From NCBI GenBank assembly GCA_963976885.1, contig CAXBNM010000022.1, positions 1-23,881 on the forward strand: a stretch of DNA of 23,881 bases, given 5' to 3'. Each line of letters begins with the position of its first letter. Within the stretch, counting starts at the first letter, position 1. This DNA is from JAUIAI01 sp963976885 (GTDB lineage: Bacteria > Pseudomonadota > Gammaproteobacteria > Burkholderiales > Burkholderiaceae_E). The position numbers were made by a program, and so were the translations under genes. Positions 1 through 6,796 of this stretch are shown here, one piece after another. The notes under the pieces are model-generated. The model searched no databases and was not told the DNA's origin. It saw only the letters and a list, made by a program, of their open reading frames with translations.

Positions 1-1
1 G

Positions 2-1096
2 GTCGAGTATTTCTGGTTGTCGGTGTTTGGTCTGTCGCTGATTGCGGCATTGTCCAGCGGCAATCTGCTCAAGGGGCTGGCCGGCGGGGCGCTCGGTTTG
101 CTGCTGTCTTGCGTCGGCATTGCCGAGGTATCGTCCGATGTACGGCTCACTTTCGGCAGTCTGACCCTGATCGGCGGCATCGAGGTGGTTGGTGCGCTGA
201 TTGGTTTGTATTGCATACCGGTGCTGATCGATATGGTGGCGACGCCAACCCGGCACCTGCAGATCGATCAAGGCGTCTCGGCGGTACGCTTTCGAGACGG
301 AGCACGCATGGCCTGGGGCTCCAGATTCAATCTGTTGCGATCATCGGTGATCGGCACGGTAATTGGCATTCTTCCTGGCGCCGGCGGTTCGGTGGCCGGG
401 TTGGTGGCCTACTCGGAGGCCAAGCGCAATGCCCGCCCCGATCAACATTTCGGGCAGGGCGAGCCTGACGGGGTGATGGCTACCGAATCGGCGAATAACG
501 CGACAGTTGGCGGCGGTTTCATTCCAACACTGGTGCTTGGTATTCCTGGTACGCCGCCCGATGCCGTGATTCTCGGCGCGTTGCTGGTGCAGGGCGTGCG
601 GACCGGACCGGCCTTGTTCGAGCAAGGCGGGTCAATCGTCTATACCTTCATTTACGGTCTGTTGATTGCTACTGTGCTGATGTTGCCAGCCGGTTTGCTG
701 ATCGGCCGCTATGCGTACAAAACCATCGTCAATGTGCCCAAAGCCATGCTGGTACCCACCGTCGCCTTCATGACCATGATTGGCACCTTTGCCATTCGCA
801 ACAGCATTTCTGATGTGCTGCTGATGATCATTCTTGGCGCGCTGGCCTGGGCGTTGTCGCGCTTTGGTTTTGCCGCGTCGCCTGTTGTGCTGGGGCTGAT
901 TCTGGGCCCGATCGCCGAGCAGGGGTTTGTGCAGGCCTGGACCATCGGTGCGGCGACCGAGGATTTGTTCGGCATGTTCTTCGGGCGGCCTATCTCGCTG
1001 GCCATTATTGCGTTCACGTTGCTGTCGCTGCTGGGGCCGTTGTTCATGAGCCGGCGCAGCGCCAGAAACACGACGAAGGTGACCGTGCATGAATGA
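2..1096 (+). CDS. tctA: Tripartite tricarboxylate transporter large membrane subunit TctA (5'-truncated by window edge)
   Basis: This is the large integral membrane subunit of a TctABC-type, binding-protein-dependent secondary transporter that imports tri- or dicarboxylates across the inner membrane. The frame is open from the first bases, so about the first 130-150 residues of the roughly 500-residue family are outside the window. What is visible is a highly hydrophobic protein with many membrane segments and two TctA hallmarks: the glycine-rich stretch GILPGAGGSVAGLVAYSEAKR, here split for length as GILPGAGGSVAG then LVAYSEAKR (about residues 120-140 of the visible part), and the ESANNA...GGGFIPTLVLGIPGTPP region. 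The stop codon overlaps the start of tctB by 8 bases, so the two are translationally coupled. No periplasmic binding protein (TctC/Bug) lies in the window; it may be upstream or encoded elsewhere. The substrate cannot be told from sequence. Family call is firm. Confidence 0.93.
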   Translation, partial: VEYFWLSVFGLSLIAALSSGNLLKGLAGGALGLLLSCVGIAEVSSDVRLTFGSLTLIGGIEVVGALIGLYCIPVLIDMVATPTRHLQIDQGVSAVRFRDGARMAWGSRFNLLRSSVIGTVIGILPGAGGSVAGLVAYSEAKRNARPDQHFGQGEPDGVMATESANNATVGGGFIPTLVLGIPGTPPDAVILGALLVQGVRTGPALFEQGGSIVYTFIYGLLIATVLMLPAGLLIGRYAYKTIVNVPKAMLVPTVAFMTMIGTFAIRNSISDVLLMIILGALAWALSRFGFAASPVVLGLILGPIAEQGFVQAWTIGAATEDLFGMFFGRPISLAIIAFTLLSLLGPLFMSRRSARNTTKVTVHE

Positions 1097-1544
1097 GGCG
1101 GCAGGCCGCGCCGGCGGCGTTACCGGTACCGTGATCATTGCGCTGATCCTGATCGCGGTGGGGGTGGTGACCTTGTTTGATACCGCAGGTTATACCGACA
1201 TCGATTCGGTGGTCTTCCCGCGTGCCGCGGCGATCATGCTGATCGTGACCTCGACGCTGGTGGTGTTCGTAGCGCTGCTGCGCGGCGACGATGCGCCGGG
1301 TTTTGGTACGGGCCTGTGGTGGCGGCGTCTGGTGCTGGTCGGCGCAATGGTGCTGGCCGTGTTGCTGATGCCGTGGGTGTCGTTTCTGCCGGCAGTGGCG
1401 GTGGCTTTCGTCGGTGCGTTGCTGGCGGCCATGCATGAGCGCTGGCAGCCGCGGCTGGCCGCGTTATATGGGGTGTGCAGTGTTGTGATCCTGCTGGGCT
1501 TTTACGCGCTGTTCCGGTTTGCGCTGCAGGTGCCACTGCCCTGA
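1089..1544 (+). CDS. tctB: Tripartite tricarboxylate transporter small membrane subunit TctB
   Basis: This is the small membrane subunit of the TctABC carboxylate transporter, partner of the preceding TctA. It is 151 residues long, normal for the family, with about four hydrophobic segments (roughly residues 10-30, 40-60, 75-110 as a broken pair, and 125-148) and the TctB-like N-terminal pattern in which a first helix is followed by a short polar stretch leading to VFPRAAAIML. The start ATG overlaps the tctA stop by 8 bases. Sequence conservation in this family (DUF1468) is low, so the call relies on the membrane topology, the FPR motif and the position directly behind tctA. It is the last gene of the plus-strand unit and converges on the terminator of the engB-hemB unit. 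Confidence 0.88.
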   Translation: MNEAAGRAGGVTGTVIIALILIAVGVVTLFDTAGYTDIDSVVFPRAAAIMLIVTSTLVVFVALLRGDDAPGFGTGLWWRRLVLVGAMVLAVLLMPWVSFLPAVAVAFVGALLAAMHERWQPRLAALYGVCSVVILLGFYALFRFALQVPLP

Positions 1545-1580
1545 TCGGCGCTGAAGCGTGGTCAGCTTCGCGGGTGGCTG

Positions 1581-1610
1581 AAACAAAAACGCCCCGCCGA
1601 AGCGGGGCGC
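1581..1610 (-). terminator. Rho-independent terminator of the engB-hemB-EncFtn unit
   Basis: Read on the minus strand this is an 8-bp perfect GC stem (CGCCCCGC / GCGGGGCG) closed by a TTCG tetraloop and followed by TTTTTGTTT. It lies 20 bases beyond the stop of the ferritin-like gene, so it ends that operon. On the plus strand there is no T-tract, so it should not be an efficient intrinsic terminator for tctB. Confidence 0.92.
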
Positions 1611-1630
1611 TGCAAGTCATGGCCGCAGGC

Positions 1631-1918
1631 TCAATCGTGCTTGAGCGACTTGGTGGTGAACAAATAGTCTTTCAGCTCGGCGTCCATGACCGGGTCATGG
1701 CGGCGAATCCATTCCATCACCATGGCGGCATGTTCCTTTTCTTCATCGCGGTTGTGCGCCAGGATTGCCTTGAGCTCTTCATCCTTGCAGGCGTCAACGC
1801 GCTGGTTGTACCAGTCGACCGCTTCCAGCTCTTCCATCAGGGAGGTGATGGCCCGGTGCATGTCGCGAGTTTCGTCGGTCAGTTCATTGATCGGTTCGTG
1901 GTAGCCCTCGTTGGCCAT
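1631..1918 (-). CDS. EncFtn-family ferritin-like protein lacking an encapsulin-targeting tail
   Basis: This 95-residue protein matches the encapsulated-ferritin (EncFtn) family, two-helix ferroxidases that form an iron site only when subunits pair. The residues known to bind iron in Rhodospirillum rubrum EncFtn are all present with an offset of two: Glu29, Glu30, Glu32, Trp36 and Tyr37 in the motif MEELEAVDWYNQRVD, and Glu60 and His63 in AHNRDEEKEHAAM. The expected role is Fe(II) oxidation. The protein stops just after the final helix (DYLFTTKSLKHD) and has no C-terminal extension with the encapsulin-docking peptide, and no encapsulin gene is adjacent. It has a strong GAGGAG ribosome binding site six bases before the ATG. 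It sits 27 bases behind hemB and is followed by a strong terminator, so it is probably the last gene of the engB-hemB operon. Family recognition is strong; the physiological role is inferred. Confidence 0.88.
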   Translation of the reverse strand: MANEGYHEPINELTDETRDMHRAITSLMEELEAVDWYNQRVDACKDEELKAILAHNRDEEKEHAAMVMEWIRRHDPVMDAELKDYLFTTKSLKHD

Positions 1919-1945
1919 ATGCTTCTCCTCGGTTGGTAATTGCGG

Positions 1946-2962
1946 TCAGTTCTGCTTGAGCCATTGCGCCACGTCGAGCGCGAAGTAGGTGAGCACGCCA
2001 TCGGCGCCGGCCCGGCGCATACAGAGGAGTGATTCGAGCACTACCGTCTTTTCGTCGAGCCAGCCATTGGCGGCGGCAGCTTTGAGCATCGCATACTCGC
2101 CGCTGACCTGGTAGACAAAAGTCGGGCATTCAAATCGGTCTTTCACCCGGTGCACGATATCCAGGTAAGGCATGCCGGGTTTGACCATCACCATGTCGGC
2201 GCCTTCGAGCAGGTCAAGCTCAACCTCGCGCAAGGCTTCGTGACTGTTGGCGGCATCCATCTGGTAGGTCGCCTTGCTGCTTTTGCCCAGATTGCTGGCC
2301 GAGCCAACGGCATCGCGGAACGGGCCGTAGAACCCCGACGCGTACTTCGCCGAGTAGGCCATGATGCGGGTGTGAATATGGCCGTGCAGTTCGAGGCTTT
2401 CGCGAATCGCGCCGATCCGCCCGTCCATCATGTCGCTGGGGGCGACGATGTCGACGCCGGCGTGGGCCTGGGTGATTGCTTGTTCGGTCAGGATCTCGAC
2501 GGTTTCGTCGTTGATTACATAGCCATCGTCGTCGATCACGCCATCCTGGCCGTGGCTCGTGTAGGGGTCGAGCGCGACATCCGTGAGAATCGCCAATTCG
2601 GGAAAGCGCTGCTTGAGTGCGGCAACCGCATTGGGGATCAGGCCGTCCGGATTGCAGGCCTCGCGCCCATCGGGCGTTTTCAGCGCCGCATCAATGACCG
2701 GGAACAAAGCCATCACCGGCACGCCGAGCGACAGGCAGCGTTCGGCCACCGGCAGCAGCAGATCGATACTGAGGCGTTCGACGCCGGGCATCGAGGGCAC
2801 GGCATGGCGTTGATTCTGGCCTTCCTGCACGAACACCGGATAGATCAGATCATCGGCGCTGAGCCGGGTTTCGCGGACGAGCCGGCGGGTGGCGTCGTCG
2901 CGGCGCAATCGACGCGGTCGATTGGCCCGCGGATTCGAATAGGGTTTGCCATCAGAACTCAT
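1946..2962 (-). CDS. hemB: Delta-aminolevulinic acid dehydratase (porphobilinogen synthase)
   Basis: HemB condenses two 5-aminolevulinate molecules into porphobilinogen, an early cytoplasmic step of haem synthesis. The 338-residue length is normal. Both active-site lysine regions are visible: MAYSAKYASGFYGPFRDA and the Schiff-base motif DMVMVKPGMPYLDIV. The metal-site region reads DVALDPYTSHGQDG, with aspartates where zinc-type enzymes carry cysteines, so this belongs to the Mg-dependent class typical of many proteobacteria (family knowledge). The ATG has a good ribosome binding site, AGAGGT, about six bases upstream. The N-terminal arm is rich in arginine (NRPRRLRRDDATRRLVRE), as in proteobacterial homologues. 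It lies between engB and the EncFtn-like gene with short gaps (48 and 27 bases), which suggests cotranscription. Confidence 0.97.
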   Translation of the reverse strand: MSSDGKPYSNPRANRPRRLRRDDATRRLVRETRLSADDLIYPVFVQEGQNQRHAVPSMPGVERLSIDLLLPVAERCLSLGVPVMALFPVIDAALKTPDGREACNPDGLIPNAVAALKQRFPELAILTDVALDPYTSHGQDGVIDDDGYVINDETVEILTEQAITQAHAGVDIVAPSDMMDGRIGAIRESLELHGHIHTRIMAYSAKYASGFYGPFRDAVGSASNLGKSSKATYQMDAANSHEALREVELDLLEGADMVMVKPGMPYLDIVHRVKDRFECPTFVYQVSGEYAMLKAAAANGWLDEKTVVLESLLCMRRAGADGVLTYFALDVAQWLKQN

Positions 2963-3010
2963 ACGTTACCTCTTGGATGTCATGGGGTGTCGGCAACAGG
3001 AGGGGGGCTG

Positions 3011-3778
3011 TCAGTCCGTTGCCGAGTCAGCCGCTGGTGTTGCGCTGGCGGCCTGCTGCCACGGATCAGGCGGCGTCAGCCAGCTTTCGATAAGCTTTCG
3101 AGCCGGTTCGATGCCTTGACCCTTGGAGGCAGAAAAGAGCATGAACTTCGCCGGCAGATCCGGATAAGCGGTTTGATATTGCTGGGTGACCTTGGCCAGG
3201 GTCTGTTTGGCGGTGTTTTTGCCCAGCTTGTCGGCCTTGGTGATCAGGATGAGTCGCTGCACGTGCTCGGGCACCCAATCGAGCAGATCGAGGTCTTTGT
3301 CGGTGAGCTCGCGCCGACAATCGACCATCAGCACCATGCCAACCAACGGCGCGCGGATGCGCAGGAAATTGCCGGCCAGCGGTTGCCACTGCTTTTTGAC
3401 GGCCTCGGGCACGGCCGCATAACCGTAACCCGGCGTGTCGACCAGAAAGCCGGTGGGTTGATCCTCGGGGCCGACCGCAAAATAGTTGAGCGCCTGCGTG
3501 CGCCCCGGCGTCTTGCTCGAGAAGGCCAGGCGGTTGCGCTGACAGAGTTTGTTGATGGCCGACGATTTGCCGGCATTGGAGCGACCGGCGAACGCTACCT
3601 CAGGTAAATCGAGGTGCGGACACTGGTTGAGCTTGGCGACCGTGGTGTAAAACCGGGCGCTGACCAGCCGGCTGTGCGGACGGCCGGACGCGGCTTCGGC
3701 GTGGCTACCAGCGTTGGAACTGCTCGGTGCGCCGCGACCAGAGTCGGCTTTTGGGTCGCTATTTGTGCCATTACCCAC
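3011..3778 (-). CDS. engB: Ribosome biogenesis GTP-binding protein EngB (YihA/YsxC)
   Basis: EngB is a small TRAFAC-class GTPase that assists assembly of the 50S ribosomal subunit. All GTPase motifs are present: G1 GRSNAGKSS (residues 65-73 from the chosen start), the switch region SKTPGRTQALNYF, G3 DTPGYGYA, G4 TKADK and G5 SASKG. The frame is open much further upstream without a credible start. I chose the GTG at 3778 because AAGGG stands seven bases before it and a -10-like TACAAT lies just beyond. From this start the protein has about 37 extra Ser/Ala/Gly-rich residues before the point where homologues usually begin (about six residues before ARFYTTV); no ATG, GTG or TTG occurs in that stretch. 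The C-terminus also ends in a short Ala/Ser-rich tail. The gene is divergent from cytochrome c4. Function is certain, the start is not. Confidence 0.93.
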   Translation of the reverse strand: MGNGTNSDPKADSGRGAPSSSNAGSHAEAASGRPHSRLVSARFYTTVAKLNQCPHLDLPEVAFAGRSNAGKSSAINKLCQRNRLAFSSKTPGRTQALNYFAVGPEDQPTGFLVDTPGYGYAAVPEAVKKQWQPLAGNFLRIRAPLVGMVLMVDCRRELTDKDLDLLDWVPEHVQRLILITKADKLGKNTAKQTLAKVTQQYQTAYPDLPAKFMLFSASKGQGIEPARKLIESWLTPPDPWQQAASATPAADSATD

Positions 3779-3785
3779 GGGGAGA

Positions 3786-3815
3786 CCCTTAACTTTCGGA
3801 CCCTCATTGTACAAT
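3786..3815. promoter_or_regulatory. Divergent promoter core with palindromic -10, between engB and cytochrome c4
   Basis: The 10-base perfect palindrome ATTGTACAAT (3806-3815) gives a TACAAT -10-like hexamer on each strand (3811-3806 on minus, 3810-3815 on plus). For engB, the leader would be about 20 bases and contains AAGGG (3790-3786) seven bases before the GTG start. I find no good -35 hexamer for either direction at 16-18 bases, so an activator or an extended contact would be needed. Placement between divergent genes supports a promoter; the exact elements are a guess. Confidence 0.4.
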
Positions 3816-4027
3816 TTACGGCTTGCCCTATGGCTGGTGTCAGTCCTGGGGTCAGAATGAACGATGCCAGCCGCATCTGTGTTGGGCTTTGCACCAGCGC
3901 TCGAACCGGCCGGCGTGGCCTTGAGTCGCGGCCTTCCGAGGCGCGGCAAGCAGGGCGGAAACAATTCGTGCGGCAGGCAGTCCGGCTCAAGCCAGACCGC
4001 CTGAAGCGAAACCCTCGAGTTCAATCG

Positions 4028-4744
4028 ATGATGAAATCTATGCGTAGCGTTGCCTTGAAACTAGCCTCCCGTCCCACCGCAACCGATCGAGTGACACGCG
4101 CCGGGCTGGTCCGCGGTCTGCTGGTGTCACTGACCCTGGCGTTGCCTCTGGCCGCGCAGGCCGCCGACGCCGCACCGAAAGAGCCTGTCAAGGTCGATGC
4201 GCAGGCCGGCAGCAAAATTGCCGAGCAGGTGTGTGCCGCCTGCCACGGCGCCGATGGCAACAGCGCGTTGCCGGTCAACCCGAACCTTGCCGGCCAGCAT
4301 CCCGAGTATCTGGCCAAGCAATTGCATGAGTTCAAGCCGGTCGATGGCGCACCGGCCAAGCGTAACAACGCCATCATGGCGGGCTTTGCCGCGACGCTGT
4401 CCGAGGCCGATATTCGCAATCTGGCGGCCTGGTACAACCAGCAGACCCTCAAGCCGGCCGTGGCCGGCAACAAAGACCTGGCCGAGCAAGGGCAGGCGAT
4501 CTGGCGTGGCGGTATTCCAGCCAAAGGCGTGCCGTCGTGCGCTGGCTGCCATGGCCCGTCCGGACTGGGTATGCCGGCCGAGTTCCCGGCGCTGGCTGGT
4601 CAGCATGCTGAATACACCGCGGCGCAACTGACCGCGTTCCGTCAGGGTGAGCGCTCCAACAGCGTGCCAATGACCGCTATTGCTGCGCGCCTTTCTGATG
4701 GTGAAATCAAAGCGCTGGCCGAGTACGCGGCTGGTGTACGCTGA
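4028..4744 (+). CDS. Diheme cytochrome c4
   Basis: This is a periplasmic, probably membrane-associated, two-haem electron carrier that passes electrons to terminal oxidases. It has two homologous cytochrome c domains, each with a CxxCH haem-attachment site (CAACH at residues 69-73, CAGCH at 171-175) and a downstream axial methionine (Met117 in NNAIMAGFA, Met215 in SNSVPMTAIA). A signal peptide is clear, with hydrophobic core LLVSLTLALPLAA and cleavage after AQA (about residue 45). The start is uncertain: ATG codons at 4028 and 4031 give a long, 25-30 residue basic region before the core, while GTG at 4091 would give a compact signal peptide of normal length. A GAG lies eight bases before 4028. 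A strong terminator at 4817-4842 follows, so the gene is probably monocistronic. Its location beside engB-hemB is common in betaproteobacteria. Confidence 0.93.
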   Translation: MMKSMRSVALKLASRPTATDRVTRAGLVRGLLVSLTLALPLAAQAADAAPKEPVKVDAQAGSKIAEQVCAACHGADGNSALPVNPNLAGQHPEYLAKQLHEFKPVDGAPAKRNNAIMAGFAATLSEADIRNLAAWYNQQTLKPAVAGNKDLAEQGQAIWRGGIPAKGVPSCAGCHGPSGLGMPAEFPALAGQHAEYTAAQLTAFRQGERSNSVPMTAIAARLSDGEIKALAEYAAGVR

Positions 4745-4816
4745 TTCGCTTGAGCCGTTGGGGTCGGTCCGTATCGATCACCAAAGCTTGAGCTAGCAGC
4801 CGCAATCTGGCTGGCC

Positions 4817-4842
4817 AACGGGCGCCTCATGGCGCCCGTTTT
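4817..4842 (+). terminator. Rho-independent terminator after cytochrome c4
   Basis: A perfect 10-bp inverted repeat (AACGGGCGCC, loop TCAT, GGCGCCCGTT) runs straight into TTTT. It begins 72 bases after the cytochrome c4 stop codon and separates that gene from msrP. Confidence 0.88.
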
Positions 4843-5060
4843 GCGTTCCGGCGTCGCTTGCGCAAAAGCGCGCCGCCGCGGTCGGGGTTTCTGGCCGGCA
4901 ACGGCGTTTTGGCAAGGCGCAGGGGCGGCCGGGTGTTGTGCGTACCGACAAGCGGCGCGGCAAGGGTGGGGTCTTGGCCTCAGAATGTAAGCACCTCAAG
5001 CCCGGGCCGACCAGAATTGCATGGTCCAGGCATGCCAGCCTGTACCCACCGGAAAATCTC
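4843..5060. other. GC-rich intergenic spacer upstream of msrP
   Basis: The gap between cytochrome c4 and msrP is 316 bases, of which the first part is taken by the terminator. The remainder is GC-rich and should hold the msrP promoter, but I find no convincing -35/-10 pair, no repeat and no credible small gene. GGAAA stands about eight bases before the msrP ATG. Confidence 0.5.
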
Positions 5061-6023
5061 ATGCTGATCAAGTCCATTGCGCCACTGGATGTCACCGAAG
5101 CCGAAGTAACCCCGCAGTCGGTCTATCGCCGCCGCCGTGAAATTGTGCTTGGCGCCGGCGCTGCGCTTGCCGGTCTGGCGACGCCGCCGCTGGCCTGGGC
5201 CGCCAGTGAAGGAAGTGGCACGCCACTGGCCGGGAGCGCCAGCGAGTTGTCCACCGCCGAAAAGCTGACCGACTACAAAGACGTTACCGGTTACAACAAC
5301 TTCTACGAGTTCGGGACCGAGAAGAGCGACCCGGCCGAATATGCGGGGGCGCTGCAAACCCGCCCTTGGACGGTGCGGGTGGAGGGCGCGGTCAACAAGC
5401 CCCGTACCTTCGATATCGAAGATCTGCTCAAGCTCGCGCCGATGGAAGAGCGCATCTACCGGCTGCGCTGCGTCGAGGGCTGGTCGATGGTGATTCCGTG
5501 GGTGGGCTATTCCCTGTCGGCGTTGATCAAGGCGGTTGAACCCCAGGGCAATGCCCGCTATGTCGAGTTCGTCACGCTGGACGATCCCAAGCAGATGCCG
5601 GGGCTGGCGTATCCGGTCATCAAGTGGCCGTATCTGGAAGGTCTGCGTCTTGATGAGGCGAATCATCCGCTGACCTTGCTCGCCTTTGGTGTGTACGGAC
5701 ATGTGCTGCCGAATCAGAACGGGGCCCCGTTGCGGCTGATCGTGCCCTGGAAATACGGTTTCAAGAGCGGCAAGTCGATTGTGGCGATTCGCTTCAAGCA
5801 ACATCAGCCGCGCACGAGCTGGAACGTGGCGGCACCCAATGAGTACGGGTTTTACTCCAATGTCAATCCGCAGGTCGATCATCCCCGCTGGTCGCAACGC
5901 TCGGAGCGTCGTATTGGTGAAGACGGCTTTTTTCAGGCCAAGCGCAAAACGCTGATGTTCAATGGTTATGCCGATCAGGTGGGTTCGCTGTACAGCGGCA
6001 TGGACCTGAAGCGCGAGTTTTGA
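5061..6023 (+). CDS. msrP: Protein-methionine-sulfoxide reductase catalytic subunit MsrP (YedY), molybdopterin enzyme
   Basis: MsrP is the periplasmic molybdenum-cofactor subunit that reduces methionine sulfoxide in oxidatively damaged envelope proteins, taking electrons from its membrane partner MsrQ. The 320-residue product starts with a Tat-type signal: an arginine run (RRRREIVLG, residues 23-31) followed by a weakly hydrophobic stretch and an AWA-A cleavage region near residue 47. The oxidoreductase molybdopterin-binding domain follows, with the molybdenum-ligand Cys137 in RLRCVEGWSMVIPWVGY, and later the cofactor-contact stretch APLRLIVPWKYGFKSGKSI. The frame continues upstream, but ATG 5061 has a ribosome binding site and the correct family N-terminus (the homologues' LIK...I/ LDVTEAEVTP pattern). 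msrQ follows after 10 bases, so the two form an operon. The call is firm. Confidence 0.96.
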   Translation: MLIKSIAPLDVTEAEVTPQSVYRRRREIVLGAGAALAGLATPPLAWAASEGSGTPLAGSASELSTAEKLTDYKDVTGYNNFYEFGTEKSDPAEYAGALQTRPWTVRVEGAVNKPRTFDIEDLLKLAPMEERIYRLRCVEGWSMVIPWVGYSLSALIKAVEPQGNARYVEFVTLDDPKQMPGLAYPVIKWPYLEGLRLDEANHPLTLLAFGVYGHVLPNQNGAPLRLIVPWKYGFKSGKSIVAIRFKQHQPRTSWNVAAPNEYGFYSNVNPQVDHPRWSQRSERRIGEDGFFQAKRKTLMFNGYADQVGSLYSGMDLKREF

Positions 6024-6033
6024 GGCGCGTGTA

Positions 6034-6762
6034 ATGCAGATGTCGTCGCATGTAGCCGGTGCTGGTGCCCGCCAGGTGCAGCGCCGCTTCAAAGGACTGT
6101 TCTGGATGGTCCGTGGTCTGGTTTTCGGGCTCTGTCTGCTGCCGCTTGCGCGTTTGTTCTGGCTTGGCTACCACGATGGCTTGTCGGCCAATCCGATTGA
6201 ATTCGTCATCCGCTCCACCGGCATCTGGACGCTGGTGTTCTTGTGCATCACGCTGGCGGTGACGCCCTTGCGCCGGCTGGCCGGACTGAGCTGGCTGCTC
6301 AGACTGCGGCGCATGCTCGGCTTGTTTGCCTTTTTTTACGCAAGCGTGCATCTGACCACTTATGTCTGGTTCGATCAGTGGTTCGATGTCGCCGAGATGC
6401 TTCGCGATGTGATCAAACGGCCGTTCATTACTGCCGGCTTTGTCTGCTTCTTGCTGATGGTGCCGCTGGCGCTGACCTCCAACGCCTGGTCAATGCGCCG
6501 GCTGGGGCGGCGCTGGCAGAAGTTGCATCGCCTGATCTATCCGCTGGTGCTGATCGGCTTGCTGCACTTCTGGTGGGTACGCTCAGGCAAGCTCGATTTC
6601 TTTGAGCCGACGATTTACGGGCTCATTATTGCTGCGCTGCTGGGGCTGCGTCTGGTCTGGCGGCTGCAGGCGCAACGCGCCAGTGCTGCGCGCAAGCGCG
6701 GCGCTGGCGCGTCAGCGGCCGATGCGGCGAGTCACGCCGCGCCGGCCCGCACCGGCCGGTAG
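6034..6762 (+). CDS. msrQ: Protein-methionine-sulfoxide reductase haem-binding subunit MsrQ (YedZ)
   Basis: MsrQ is the inner-membrane b-type haem protein that feeds quinone- or flavin-derived electrons to MsrP. The 242-residue product has about six membrane segments between residues 24 and 218 and the ferric-reductase-like transmembrane fold. Candidate haem-ligand histidines are His106 (FFYASVHLTTYVWFDQW), His165 (WQKLHRLIYPLVL) and His178 (GLLHFWW). After the last helix there is a tail of about 25 residues rich in Ala, Arg and Ser, which is not obviously conserved. It begins 10 bases after msrP; ATG codons at 6034 and 6040 are both possible. It converges with lysA. Confidence 0.95.
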   Translation: MQMSSHVAGAGARQVQRRFKGLFWMVRGLVFGLCLLPLARLFWLGYHDGLSANPIEFVIRSTGIWTLVFLCITLAVTPLRRLAGLSWLLRLRRMLGLFAFFYASVHLTTYVWFDQWFDVAEMLRDVIKRPFITAGFVCFLLMVPLALTSNAWSMRRLGRRWQKLHRLIYPLVLIGLLHFWWVRSGKLDFFEPTIYGLIIAALLGLRLVWRLQAQRASAARKRGAGASAADAASHAAPARTGR

Positions 6763-6785
6763 CCGTGGCGGCCGACGGCCGGGTG
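6750..6785. terminator. GC-rich inverted repeat between convergent msrQ and lysA
   Basis: CACCGGCC at 6750-6757 pairs with GGCCGGGTG at 6777-6785 (8 bp with one bulged G). It sits across the msrQ stop and in the 34-base gap before the lysA stop. There is no T-tract on either strand, so it is a possible but unproven bidirectional transcription stop. Confidence 0.35.
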
Positions 6786-6796
6786 ACCTGATCCGG

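Noticed and set aside
2150..3607. 485-codon open frame on the plus strand across hemB and engB
   Set aside because: It spans two unrelated conserved genes on the other strand and its product has no recognisable fold; it is a codon-bias shadow.
3779..4024. Longer EngB form starting at TTG 4024
   Set aside because: It would add more than 80 residues of low-complexity sequence and run through the divergent promoter region; the GTG at 3778 has a ribosome binding site and is closer to the family length.
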